Shown piece by piece: positions 12,791 to 24,520 of a DNA stretch of 64,000 bases; the stretch's first letter is position 1; the number at the start of each line of letters is the position of its first letter. Source of the DNA: Scortum barcoo (lineage: Eukaryota; Chordata; Actinopteri; Centrarchiformes; Terapontidae); contig CM041531.1 of the NCBI GenBank assembly GCA_023238725.1, forward strand, positions 23,662,143 through 23,726,142. Direction: 5' to 3'. The translations under genes and the position numbers were made by a program. Under the pieces are notes generated by a model that saw only the letters and a list, made by a program, of their open reading frames with translations, searched no databases and was not told the origin of the DNA.

Positions 12791-15700
12791 TCATACAGTG
12801 TCCTGGTTCAGTAGCTGGTGAGAGTAGATGACTTCTTCATAGTGGTATTTTTCTGCTATAGCCATGATGGAGTCATTGCACCTGATTCTGCTCAAAATCT
12901 GCAGCACCTCAACCACAGCAGACCTACAGCGGACAGAGTCACAAGTCTGAATTACAGAATTGCAGTTATGTTGTTGTTGTTATAAATGTATGAAGAAAAG
13001 TCATGATATCTGCATGGATGTATAAAGATAACCTCTGAATAAACTAAACATTAAAGTCACATTTTGCCACTTGTGTCACACGGAAAGGTAAACAAACAGA
13101 CAGCATAAAAAGCAGTAAAAACAAATACAGAAGCATATGCTGTTTGTATTACCTGGTGTTTGGATGTTCAGGAGGCTGCTGTTTGCAGATGGTATGAACT
13201 TTCTGAACTAGGTGGTTTCTGAAATTCTGTAGCTGAGGCAAACAGGCGCTCTCTCCTTTGAACCAAGACAACGGCAGACTATCTACTATCTGAGGAGACA
13301 GAAGAAATGTGAAGTTATATCTGAAAAGCACAAACAACCAAAGTAATATCAAGACAAGCGCACAAACACTGAAAATACACATCTCCACATTAAAATGAAA
13401 AATCTTAACACCTTTTGACAGGCATGGACAGTACTGCTGTGAAGTGTCTGACTGCTCAAGGTGATCATCAGGTATCGGTTCAGCAGTTTGTCCAACATCA
13501 GTTCCTTCAGTACAGACTCGGGAAGCAACATGTCCCATTTCCCCATGTTTCCTAGTAGCTAATGTAAACATAAATCAACTGTGATTAACAAACAGCATCT
13601 TGGAAAAATGTAACTCACCACTTAGAAAGACTGAGACACTATAAAGAGACACAGGTGTTAGAAAGAAAAAAAAAAGAGCTGTTAGAGAGCAGTACATTTA
13701 TGGCCATCCAGAACTGGCTGTCCCTGAAGCGACACTGAGGAGATGACCGGTCTTCAAGGAACCTGGATGGAAAAACAAACAGAAAGAATCGACTGAAAAG
13801 ACAGTAGAACAATATAAAGTAATGAGACACTATTTTGATTGATCTGATCTTTAAAAAAATATAACAAAGTTAAAAGTCATTAATTGACTATTTTATCCAA
13901 GGTTTGAGCAGACACATTTGAGTCTATACTGTACACACAGCATCTACTGCATGTCTGTCTGTCCTGAGAGAGGAATCTTTACTTTGTTGCTCTTCCTGAG
14001 GTTTCTTCTACTTTTTGCTCTGTTAACATTTTTGTTTTCCACTATATTTGACTTCAAGGATGGAAGGTGTCATATGCTGTTCAAATTCTAAAGCCTGTTG
14101 AGGCAAACTTTGATTTGATATTGGGCTGTAAAAATAAAATTGACCTGACTGTGTGCTGGGCGAAGAAAAGAAAACAGTTCTTTGTCCTTAACACCAAAGA
14201 CCATGTACAAAATGATACGGTCTAATGAATAGAAAAGTCATGTGTTACACTGTCCCCAACACACTGAGATGAAGACATATCTGCTTTCTACTTTTCCAAA
14301 TAATTACTTGATATTTAAACTGAAAGAGGCCAAAAACAAAAACTGACTCTTTGGGATACAGAGGGATGAAGACATCTTCATCGACACAACTCCTCAGTCG
14401 GCTGATCACAGCCTCCAAGAACGCCTGCATCAGACATAAAAAGACATTATTTTTAATATATTTATATATAGTGTATTAATGTTTTTCACATCATGTCTCA
14501 TTTGTTAGATATGAGGTATTCTAAAAGTTTTATGTGTAATGTGTCAGCTGGTTTTACCTTGACTGGTTTACTCTGCTGTCCTTCAAACATGGAATAGTCC
14601 TCCTTCAGTCTGTTACAAACATCAGATAGACAGACGGACTGACGGCGGGACACAGGATCCCACACCAGCTCCACGTGGGCTGATTCAAGACAGAGTAAAA
14701 AAAGACAGAGGATGTGATTCTTCTGTAGTTTTTCACATCTGTGGACTGAAACACTCCTTCTCTTGCATTCTGAGGTGTTTAACTATTAAATATGGCTCAT
14801 TTCAAAAGTGGTGGATAGGTGCAAGTGTGTGAATAACAGTTTGAAAAGTCACAGAGCATGCATGAGTGTGTGTGTTACCTGTTATCTTGGGTAGGACAGT
14901 CTTTTCTATGATATTCGATAGTGTCTGTCTGTCTGTGTGCTCTAGCTCCTCGTGGCCATGACCATGACAAAAGGTCTCGACTGCTGTGAACCATGGGAGG
15001 TGTTCAAAGTCCCCGCTATCATCCTGAGACACACAAATTACACATGATGTCACATGTTGTGTTAAGTCATCGTTGTGCACAAATGAGCTAGTCTCTGCGT
15101 TTGTGTCCACACATACCTTCAGTGGGTTCCACGCCAGCAGCTGTAGTCTTATGATGGGGTTCAACAACTTGGGCAGACATAGAGAGATGTAGGCACTGTG
15201 GTAAGAGTCGGGGTAAGATCCTCTCCATTCCTCAAAGCGGGACAGAATCTTCTTCACGCTGCAGAACTCATCCTGGACGTCAGAAAACACTGCCTGGGAC
15301 CTTAACAGGATGTCAGCTTGAGAAGAGAGGGGAAGCAAAGAGGGTCAGACAAAGGCAACAAAGGAATCACAAAATTTAGAGAGATCATTTTTTTCTGCAA
15401 TACTTAAAATAAAAAGTGAAATAGCCAGAGTTGTTGAGTGTTAAAATAAAACTCTGGTCTACAGGTTAAAGCTTTTGGTATTAAGTATTTTTGTATTTAG
15501 TAGATATTTAATTCCACCTCACCTGTATTCTTCTGCAGCTGCTCTTCGTCTTCTGCTGAAAGCTGCATGTCTTCAGGTATATCCAAATCTTCCTTAGCTT
15601 TAACACCAGCGTCTGCCTCGCTGCAACATTTCAGAGAAATATTATATAAATATCTGTTGCAATAACAGAAATATATAAATTCATGTGCACAGGGAAAAAT

Positions 15701-18700
15701 GACCTAATGTAGGCAGGGAGCAGGCCTCATTAAAATGAGTTTGCTGGTATTTTCATGAATTGTAAAAAGGAGTATATAGTCATGTCTGTAACTGGTACTT
15801 AATCAAAGATAGTTTGGGCTGAAGGTATACAAGGGCAGGTGTGTTTTATTTAAATCCTCTGCTGTTCCTCTGCCTACTTTCCTTCTGCTCTCTAAATTAC
15901 CTCTGACTTATGCGGTCATGTAATGCCAAGGGCTGAAGGTAAGTGAATGAGGGGAAGTGGAACAACTAATGAAATGCAGCCTGTGTGTGTTTAATCACGG
16001 GCTGGGTCGTGGAACTTCTATTAAGGCAAGGCAGGGTCAAGGCAGGTCCGGCTTTGACGTGCAAATAAAAGCAGGCAACTGGTCAGTTCTGGTACTGAGC
16101 TTTGTGTGTGCGGGTTTGCAAAACTAGAGCCATACAAGACTCTGGAGTACACATACCTTTTTACATAATACTTTTGTACTTGGTTTGATTAAATTAATTT
16201 TTGTAGGCATTTCTAATTGACAATTACAGCAATCTAGTTGTTTATGTATAGAATGAATTTAATATAATATGAAAGCAGCAATAAACTTTTAAAAAATTAT
16301 GACACTCACCGTTTAGTTTCTGTTCCGTTGGCCGAGCTTCCACTCTGCTCATCTGTGCCATCTAAAAAAAGAGGGGAAAAAAATCCAGTTAATGTAAATG
16401 TTCCTCCTGTGGACCATTTTCAGACCTGTATTACAGGTACAGTTTGTTCACAAATGCACATACAGACACGTTACATGACAGATGTTACTCACAGCTGAGC
16501 TGCTGCAGGCGTTCAGCCTGCGTCTTGATCCTCTGTCGTCTCTGTGCAAACAACGCCTCCATCTGGTCAGACAGCTGAGAGTGCAACTCCAGCTCCAGTG
16601 AGTTGATCTCAACAACCTGACAAAATGTAAACCAATCATCTTCATGTATCTGCAGTTCCCAGTCATTTTTATATTTTGGCCCAAGAGTAAAGACAAAACT
16701 GCTCCATACAAGCTTTTTCTGTTAGACAAAACTGTCTTATTATTATTTTTAAAGATGATCAAGATCGAGATCAAGTGAGATCAGACAAGGTTTCATTTCA
16801 CATCATATGTGGTATAAAAACATACCATAATCACACCAGTTAAAATGATTAGACAACCATTCCTACAAATGTATCTGCCAAAACCTGAAGCCTCCAAAGT
16901 TTTAGGAACTAAAACTGGACCCTGGAACCTCTCACAGACATTCTGCTATTTGAGGCTGTATATTATCGCCACCGTGGAAACTATCATAAAAATTAGGGAT
17001 GTCCCGATCAAAGCTTTTTTTTTTTTTTCCCCAAGTAGTATTGGCTATATTGAGCAATTGAGCCTGAACCGAGTAATTGTTTTCCATCAGCTGTCACACA
17101 TGGTATGTGTTCGCACAGCTTTCATGCACAGCAACACAATGAATGCCGCCGTCCATCTCTCCTCCACTCCACAGCTCCAATGTGTTTATAGAGTAGGGGC
17201 AGAAACACCACACAACATAAACGACAGCAAAACAGTATGAGACTGTTTATGTTATTTATCTACTTTATGCGCACTTTTTTTATTAATTAATCAAATGTAA
17301 AGATGTACAGAGCACAAAACTAAAGACAAGGGCTGCACCAAAGCAACAAACAATGGAGAAGTCTTTTAAAAGGAGAAAATTCCCTGAAATCCTTTGAGTG
17401 ATTTTCTTCTATATGTTAGTTTACAGTGGACATTAACTGAGCAGATTTACTCATTACTCACCTTCTCTTGTAGACATTCCACCAGGTTGTGGACATAGAG
17501 AGTCATGGCCCTGTAAAACTTCAGCTGGCTCTCGGAGGAACTTTCCTCCAGAGTCTCCACAGAGGTTTTAGCACTCTCAACATCGCCCTCCATCCTCCTC
17601 AGTTCTGCCTGCCGCGCTCTGTACACCTCTTTCAAGGACTCTATTCTAGAGAGGACAAAATTCAGGAAAAAGGTGTGAAGTGAAGAATATACAGATGTCA
17701 TTGATGTTTGATTACACATGTACTGCTTAGACGGAGCTGCCATCCATGGAGAACCTCTACACCCAGCGGTGTAGGAGCAGAAGGCCAACAAGATCATAAA
17801 AGACCCCAGTCACCCCAATCACCCAGCCACAGACTGTTCTGCCTGCTGCCGTCTGGCCGACGGTTCCGCAGCATTCAAGCCCGAACCACCAGGCTCAGGG
17901 ACAGCTTCATACCGCAGGCCATAAGACTTCTTAAACTCTAAAAACTCATAAAATAATAACACCTTCAATAAAAACTTCAAATCACTTACATTGCACTGTT
18001 CTCTTCAAGCTGCAAATTTTCTTAGTTGTAATATTTATATCTAAATTGTTTAATTTAAATTCTTGTACTATTATATATATATATGATGTTATTTATATAT
18101 ATATATATATATATATATTAATCTATTTTCCCTTGTTTGAGTGTTTTATTATATTCTTAAGCATGGTTGTAGGGAGCAAGAAACCTAAGAATTTCATTGG
18201 CAATTATTTCATGTTGTTATTGTTGTGCAATGACAAATACATTCTTGAAGTCTTGAAGTCTAGCAATATGGAATAACAAAACAAAGACACTGGAAATTGT
18301 ATTAGGAAAGGTTATTACAATACGAAGGAATATGAGAGATGAATGTTTTTTCTATTATGATATTGATGATGTGGTGTGACATTAAGGCACATAAAGCTAG
18401 AGGAAACATACTTTCCAGTGATCCTCCTTTTAACCATTGAGACAGTGACCGGTGAAAGAGCTTTTGGGATTTTGACACCCGCTGATCTCTTCTTTGGTCT
18501 TCGTCTGCTGCTACTGCTGCTGCTGTAGCTGCTGGATTCACTGCCAGATGGGCTCTGAGGAGAAGAGAAAAGGAAGATTAAAGGATGTCAAAGCTGCCAT
18601 TTGAGAATGTCTATTTTTATACTTAATGGGACAAGAGATCAATACAGACATAATGCTGCCTCAATCTCTTCCTACCTGTTCTCCTGGTCGTCTCTTCACT

Positions 18701-21432
18701 CCCTTCTCTATTTGTGTTTCCTCCCACAGTTCCTGCTCATCTCCGTCACTTCCTGAGAGACTGCCCTCACTTCCCCCTATATTACACACAAATATACAAT
18801 ATAGCACACTTCAAATTCCTGCAGTTTGGTGCAAAATCTCTTCACCTCATTGTCCATTTCCCCTTCCCTCCCTCACCAAGTTTCTCAGCAATCCTCTCCC
18901 TGATGCTCTTCAACCGTGGGGCAAATTCGATTCTCCTCTCATGATCATCTGGCTCATCATCATCATCGTCAACCTGGTCTTCATCGCCGTCCCTGCTGTA
19001 GTGATCTGGGGTGCTGCTAGTGGAGCTCTGGCCATCTTTATCAAGGGAAATGAACTCTTTCTGGGCGCGAGCGGCGCGACGCTGCTTCCTGGCTGCCTGG
19101 ATCTCTTTAGCATTAGGAATAACTACTGTAAAGACAAACACACACACAGAGAAGCAAATGAGTAGCAAAAGAAGGTTGGCCTTTTAACACTCCTGGAAAT
19201 GGTGACAAAAGATACACACTATATGTTTTTCTAATGTTAATTACAGAATATTTAAGCATATTAAAGATATGAAAAATATAATTGCTGTTATCTGGCATTT
19301 AGGGATAAAAAGTATGAAATTACTCTTCATTAATTAACAGTGTAGTAATGTAAAACACATTACAGCTACTGTGCATGTGTAAAGCTTTCAGACTTTATCA
19401 AGTTTTCCACATTTTGTTATGTTTTAGACTAATCTTAAAATGGATCTATTTTTTTCCTCATCAATCCACACACAATACTTAACAATGACAAAGCAAAAAC
19501 CGCCCAGCCACAGTCTGGACCTGGTTTTCATCCAGACAAACGCCATCAGCAGTGAGACCTTATAGAAAGGCGTGTGCCCTTCCCAATTATGTCCAGTGAA
19601 TTTAAGTAAATACGGGTGGACTCCAATCAAATCTTAGAAGCATCTCAAAGACGGCTGATTGAAGTAGGATGCACCAGAGATCAGTTGCAAGTGTCATAAC
19701 AAAGGGTCTGAATACTTATGTGAACTAAAACACCCAAAAGCCCACATTTACTGAGTCAAGACACATACCTGGTTTAGTAGCGGAGCGGCTGGAGCCTGAG
19801 GTTGAGCTGACTGATGGAGACCTGACACCACCTTCATCACTGTCACTGTCATCATTATCATCATCATCGCGGTCATCTTCATCGTCATCATCATCATTAT
19901 GGTGCAGAGCATGTGGTGAAGCCTGACTGTCACGATATTGCTGTGGAGTACCAGATGGTGGTACACCTCCACCAGCCGAGGCTGAGGGAGAGAAAGGAAA
20001 GATGGGCCAATGTGAAAAATGTTACAGTACGATGATGAAAATATCACATTATTTTCTAGATAATTACTGAATCCAGATGAAAAACCTAACCATAACTATA
20101 CTGTATTAGTAGGTTTTTGAAACCAAACTACTTCTTCACTAGATCAAACCTCTGCTGACATCCTTTACACCTGTTTCCATTAATCTATAATCAAAACTTT
20201 TAAAACTGTACTAGAGCCATTTGTGTGTCATCAGATTATATAATCTGACAGATTATTAGTTACCCTGATATTTAATTGGCCTTTACTCAAGATTCAAGAA
20301 CTATTTGTCATGAGCACAATTACATGGAGCACTCATTACCAAAGAAGGCTCCTTGTAACAATGCTCAGAAAATATTTTAAAGGAAAACCACACAAGATAA
20401 AAGAAATAGAATATAGTATATAAAATAAAATGTAACACTAAAAAAATATAATATGAATTAGAATTAATATAGATTGAAATATAATACTGTTGAGGGAAAC
20501 AGAATAGAAATGTAATACAGTTGAGCAGATGGGTGCAAGTATAATGTGCAGAAATTGTATCCATATGTTAATTTATTTCATTTCTATAAATGGGGTAGAC
20601 AAATTATTCAAAAGCTGTTTAAAATAAAATAATAGTGTGTGTATGCTGTGACATCCATCATAGTGTTGTCTAATGGTTGTGAGTGTTTCCAGTGTGAGGC
20701 AGTCAGGTACCTACCTGTGCTGTGGGTGGTCTTGGCAGGTGAAGCCTCCTTCCTCCTAATTTGAAATAGCACAGCTCTATCAGAGGACTTCTTCAACTTA
20801 AATGCCGGTTCATCAGCTGAGACAGGAGAAAAAGAAAACAGAGATCCATGAGTAAAAACTTTCTACTGAGCCCCTCATTGACATGCAGTGAAGATGGTCC
20901 ACATGCAGAGGTGAAGAAGATCATGTAACCAGCGATAAATCCTTAAACCAACTATTCAGATCATATATATTGTGTCAGTACTGTTATATATCTATATAGG
21001 TAAACTAATGTCATATTTCCTTTGACTCTTTAGTTGCAACTGTCATTGAGTTAACTACTAACAGGGTCCATGTTTGAAAATACTGACTTCCAAGAGCCTC
21101 ATTTAAACCTAGTTACCTTCTTTGTCGTCAGAGAAACTAAGGACGGAGTTTTTTTCCTTCTTAGCCCCATCTGTGTTGCCCTCTTCTCTTCCTTCTGTCA
21201 CCTCCACCGTCTCCGCGCCTTCTCCGTCGCTGCTGCCCGGCTTTGGAGACGTCGCTTCCCGCTTGGAGCTGCAGGAGATACCGCGGCTCTGGGCCGGTTT
21301 GGACGGTTTATTTACCGCAGCTGGAGCCCCCTCGTTGTCCGCTCCATGTCCGCGGCTCTTATGCTCGTCCTCCTCCTCACTGGAGCTCTCTTTTCGCTGT
21401 CGAAAGTTTCTACGAGGCTTTTTATTAAACAT
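12791..21432 (-). CDS. gcfc2: GC-rich sequence DNA-binding factor 2-like (GCFC2), spliceosome-associated
   Basis: Eighteen coding exons, 5' to 3' on minus: 21117-21432, 20715-20816, 19769-19981, 18877-19125, 18676-18776, 18412-18554, 17462-17645, 16493-16616, 16310-16361, 15523-15620, 15117-15316, 14879-15023, 14558-14679, 14348-14424, 13696-13762, 13412-13558, 13153-13289, 12791-12923. All junctions keep phase and total 870 codons including TGA, against 781 residues in human. The N-terminus is basic (MFNKKPRRNFRQR), followed by an Asp-rich tract, IPNAKEIQAARKQRRAARAQ, EPDDHERRIEF and a coiled region around SLKEVYRARQAELRRMEGD. The GCFC domain follows: PDSYHSAYISLCLPKLLNPI, WDPVSRR, DEDVFIPLYPKE, SQFW and LDKLLNRYLMI. 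Signatures such as ARAQKEFISLD and VFSDVQDEFC fit GCFC2 rather than its paralogue PAXBP1. GCFC2 is known from lariat-intron spliceosome complexes with TFIP11. The Arg-rich RRTKRRQAR-like segment conserved in human GCFC2 and PAXBP1 was not found. Confidence 0.93.
16996..17250. repeat. Dispersed teleost repeat fragment in a gcfc2 intron
   Basis: The segment begins AGGGATGTCCCGATCA, runs through a T-rich stretch and continues to about 17250. This opening is one I associate with a very common fish short element. The ends are not resolved and no target-site duplication was identified. Confidence 0.45.
17720..18265 (+). mobile_element. 3' end of a decayed non-LTR retrotransposon (LINE) in gcfc2 intron 6
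   Basis: The plus strand encodes the C-terminal end typical of fish non-LTR elements (RLFCLLPSGRRFRSIQ, then TTRLRDSFIPQAIRLL), with upstream frameshifts and stops. It is followed by an AT-rich 3' region and a tail of short repeats (CTTGAAGT twice) at about 18245-18261. The element is in opposite orientation to gcfc2. The same C-terminal signature occurs in the LINE at 42288-43800, here on plus and there on minus, so both probably belong to the CR1/L2/Rex1-like assemblage. The 5' part is missing, as usual for truncated insertions. Confidence 0.65.
18072..18120 (+). repeat. (TA)n tract inside the gcfc2-intron LINE 3' region
   Basis: Two TA runs separated by GATGTTATT, within the AT-rich tail region of the LINE remnant. 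Confidence 0.9.
19385..19733. mobile_element. Internally deleted Tc1-like transposon remnant
   Basis: The left end (cacattttgttatgttttag, then a stretch ending caatgacaaagcaaaaac) and the right end (gaaaggcgtgtgcccttccc, gtggactccaatcaaa, aagggtctgaatacttatgt) match the terminal regions of a well-known fish Tc1/mariner element. Only a few dozen bases of transposase-derived sequence remain between them (19501-19555), encoding FVWMKTRSRLWLGGF on the minus strand. It lies in the intron between gcfc2 coding exons 3 and 4. With the transposase essentially gone, it is a non-autonomous relic. Confidence 0.7.
20285..20560. repeat. AT-rich dispersed repeat fragment, LINE-tail-like
   Basis: A stretch starting GATTCAAGAACTATTTGTCA is followed by AT-rich sequence in the gcfc2 intron before coding exon 2. 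Similar openings often mark the antisense 3' end of fish non-LTR elements. No coding remnant is visible, so the call is tentative. Confidence 0.35.
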
Positions 21433-21960
21433 TTCTGCCCTTCCAGCATGAACGTAACTGCAAGGTTGTAAACTGGAGGTAAACCGTCAAAGTCGTAACA
21501 TGTAACGTAAAGCAGCCGCAAAGCACTGTGGGATATGTAGTGAGAACGTGACTGACCAAACTACGTAGGAAAATAGACAACTTTCTTTTACTTTTAAATA
21601 TTTATGTATTTTATTACTTTTTATCTTGAATTAAAACATTTTCATATGTTAGTGGGCTGTTCTGTTTATCGGCTAAGCAAATCCTATCGCGGGCCACCTG
21701 TTCTATTTAGCGGGCCTCATATTCAGGAGACATTAATAATTTATGTTGGCTCAGGTGTTAAAAAGGGGAATATCTGTAGTACTTAAAGTAAAGTTAGGAT
21801 CAGTTGAGGGGGATAAAAAGATTGTATTTCTTTTGTTTGTGCCTCTCCATTAACAGTCTCCCATCACTTGTGCCCGTCTGTTCAGCTCCTCATCCCGCCC
21901 CGCTCTCTCTCTCCTCCCACCCGGCGGACGCTCGCTCGTTAACAGCCGCCTCTCTCCACT
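21433..21960. promoter_or_regulatory. Head-to-head promoter interval between gcfc2 and itsn2
   Basis: About half a kilobase separates the gcfc2 ATG (minus, 21432) from the likely itsn2 first exon (plus). The gcfc2 side is CpG-rich through its first coding exon, and the itsn2 side is CpG-rich from about 21890. The centre (21560-21850) is AT-rich. The arrangement suggests a bidirectional promoter. Confidence 0.55.
21517..21542 (-). promoter_or_regulatory. ZNF143/THAP11-type promoter motif
   Basis: Read on the minus strand this site gives ACTACATATCCCACAGTGCT followed by TTGCGG. That closely matches the known long motif bound by ZNF143 and THAP11 (ACTACAATTCCCAGAATGC followed by NNNGCG). It lies 85-110 bases upstream of the gcfc2 ATG and is oriented toward gcfc2, the usual place for this motif near transcription starts of housekeeping genes. 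Factor binding is inference. Confidence 0.7.
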
Positions 21961-22236
21961 CTCCGTCAGCCATGTTGTTGGTGTGACACACCGAGCTGTC
22001 AGCAACAGGTCCTCTGACGAAGCAGCCAAACTTTAAACATTTCTCCCACTAATAGTGCTCTCCCTCGGATGTGAGACCTCCGCGGCGGGTCGGGGAAAGC
22101 CTCCAGTGGCGGTGGATGAAAACTTCAGCCTCCTCTCAAGCTCAGAAGTTGGTGTTTTGTTTGTTTTTTTGAGGGGGGGTGGTGAGAGAAAGAGAGAGGG
22201 AGGGAGGCAAGCGAAACTGCTTATCTAAGCATGAGT
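21960..22236 (+). other. itsn2: Likely noncoding first exon of itsn2
   Basis: A GC-rich leader ends in a strong donor (ATGAGT then GTAAGTTTG, exon end 22236). Joined to the next exon at 30257 it creates only a tiny upstream frame that begins ATG AGT, continues ATGGCT, and stops after about eight codons. Coding therefore begins later. The 5' limit is a guess. Confidence 0.5.
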
Positions 22237-23271
22237 GTAAGTTTGATATTGTTGTGTTAATGTGTCCGTGGGTGGCTTTTAGGTGTCACAGAAGACTTTA
22301 GACCGTGTATAATGTCGCTTTTTGGTGCTTGTTGAGATTTTTGACTCGGGAGCATGAAAGTAAAATGTCACATTTGAAGCGGGGTGATGCTCCTCCGCTG
22401 CCACAGGCTGGGATGGGAGTTTGGTTAGCTTGGATGAGTTAGGGTTTTATTAGGTGTCATTTATATCGAGACACGGGGTGTTTGCTGACCCAAATGCATT
22501 GGTTTGTGAAGGCAGATTTGCAGGAAAGTCTCCTTAAATTCCTCTATGTTGAAACTAGTTTTGCAGGTTGCAGGCTGTCCTGATGACAAGTGATCAGGGA
22601 ATGTTACTCAATCACTTCATCTCACACTGAGCTTCAGGTTAGTTTGTGATTAAACACAGTATGTGGTCTTCATGTCCCTATTTTAAAATTATAGCCTATT
22701 TTAGGGGTTTTCTCATTTCTCTTCATCTTTTGTCTAAAGTACCACGATCAGAGTCACCAGCCTCCAACATCTTCAAAAGTTACAAACAACCCAGAAGTGC
22801 TCAGCACAAATCAAAAGCATTTATTTTCTGCCAGTATTTGATAGCTATGAATTTATAGGCTAGTTGCAGCTGGTGTTGGTTAATATTTATTATTTTGTTG
22901 CAATACCACCTGAAGAGTTTACTCACAATAAGATATCACTTTATTCATCCTGAGGGAAATAGTCAAAAAAATAGTTGTGAGGGTTAGTGCTGAAAATGCA
23001 CATTTTCTTAGCCCCGGTCCTTATTTTCTTTTCTCTATCAGGTCTGTGTGTCTGTATTTACTGAGGGAGATGATTACTTCATTTTTTTAAAGATCAATAT
23101 CTTAAATCCTGTTCTGCTTTCTTGTGCACAACAATCTGATGCTTGAAGATGCTCGTCATGCGCAGCAGCTCGAAATGAATGCATCCAACCATAACATTTG
23201 CATCTGTGGCCATCAGTATGCTTAATAATGATTATGCACATTTAATGGTTAGGCAGCCATCACCTGTAGAG

Positions 23272-23560
23272 CTGCAATAATGAGCCAATTTATCGATTAG
23301 TTGATCGCTGTTAAGTTAATCCATCCCCAACTATTTTGATAGTCAATCGTTTTGAGTATTTTTTTCAGAAGAAGTGTCCAAATTCTCTGATTTCAGTTTT
23401 TCAGATATCTGAAGATTTTCTGGTTTCTTTAGTCCTCTTTGACAGTAAATTGAACATCTTTTTGGTTGTGGAAAGAAGACACTGGAAGTTGTAACTTTGG
23501 GTTTTTTACGAAACAGTAATCAACTTTTGTTTTTTTTTTTTCCATTTTCTGACATTTTAT
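23272..23560 (+). repeat. Dispersed teleost repeat (TAGAGCTGCAATAATGAG family)
   Basis: The element opens with tagagctgcaataatgagcc and continues with cgattagttgatcgctg, aactattttgatagtcaatc and agtaaattgaacatcttttt. This block order is characteristic of a very abundant fish short element. A more decayed relative lies on the opposite strand at about 2070-2207 in sccpdh intron 1. Confidence 0.6.
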
Positions 23561-24295
23561 GGATGAAACACCTAGTGCCTGTAGTGTTGCACCTCTACCG
23601 TGAAGCTGAGGGCCACAGAGGCGTCTGAGTTTTGCTGTAAGTGTTGGAGGATCCATATTAGAGTATTTCCTCGAAAAAAAAAAGATTTGCGTGAGAGATA
23701 CAGAAAGAATGGATGTTTCAATACAGAGTGCAGGGTGATGATTCAGTTTAAAGGCTCCTGATGTGAGATACATTTCAGAGAGTCAGGATAGGGAGTGTCC
23801 ACTGTTCAGTTCAGAGAAGGCGATGACACCAGTACTAAATATTACAGTGGTCGCAATCGAGTCAGTATTTTTATGTTTCCATATGTTGTTAAAGGATTGT
23901 GGTTGTGTATCATTGTTCTGTCGCACACAGTGACACATCCACAGTTATGTACACAGTGTAGTACAGAGACTGAACTCTTGGCAAGCTGCTTTTTCATGCA
24001 GTTTCACTGTCACTGCTGGTAATGTAATAGACACTGTAAGAACTTTCTTTAGCTATTAGTAATTTTGTTGTCCTCCACCTCCACTGATCAGTCTGGTTTT
24101 GACCTCCATGTTTGCGAGGCTGAAGCATCCTCGAAACAATTCATGGCTGCCAGCTACAGGAGTGCCGTTGTGTGTAGCTGAGCCTCACCTCGTGCAGTGA
24201 CAGGTCGGGGTTGGCGTTTACATTATTATCACAGTGTCAACTTTATCGGTATATCAATCAGACTGAATTGCCAATTCTCGACCGTGTGACTTTCA

Positions 24296-24520
24296 GATTC
24301 AGAGTCAGATTTATTAGTCATATGTAGGTCAAGCTCAGCAGTAAGTACCCTAAGATAATAAATAAATAAATAAATAAAAACATATCAGGACAGATTGATC
24401 AAATATAAAGATAAAGTGAAATACAATGAAATATCACACTATATACGCATATGAAAAATGACAGTAAAGTGGTTTGCGTATGTGGAAGTGTTGCACATGT
24501 GCATCAGTAGCAGCAGTCAT
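24296..24520. repeat. Repeat fragment with (AAAT)n core
   Basis: It starts GATTCAGAGTCAGATTTATT and includes an AAAT simple repeat at 24357-24379, followed by AT-rich sequence. This looks like an antisense LINE 3' end with its microsatellite tail. No coding remnant is visible. Confidence 0.35.

Noticed and set aside
15856..15900. A small extra gcfc2 exon with basic residues
   Set aside because: The possible exon would be about 14 bases with a poor frame, and the flanking exons already join in phase without it.
12791..21432. Assignment as paxbp1
   Set aside because: ARAQKEFISLD, EPDDHERRIEF and VFSDVQDEFC follow GCFC2 and differ from PAXBP1 at these positions.
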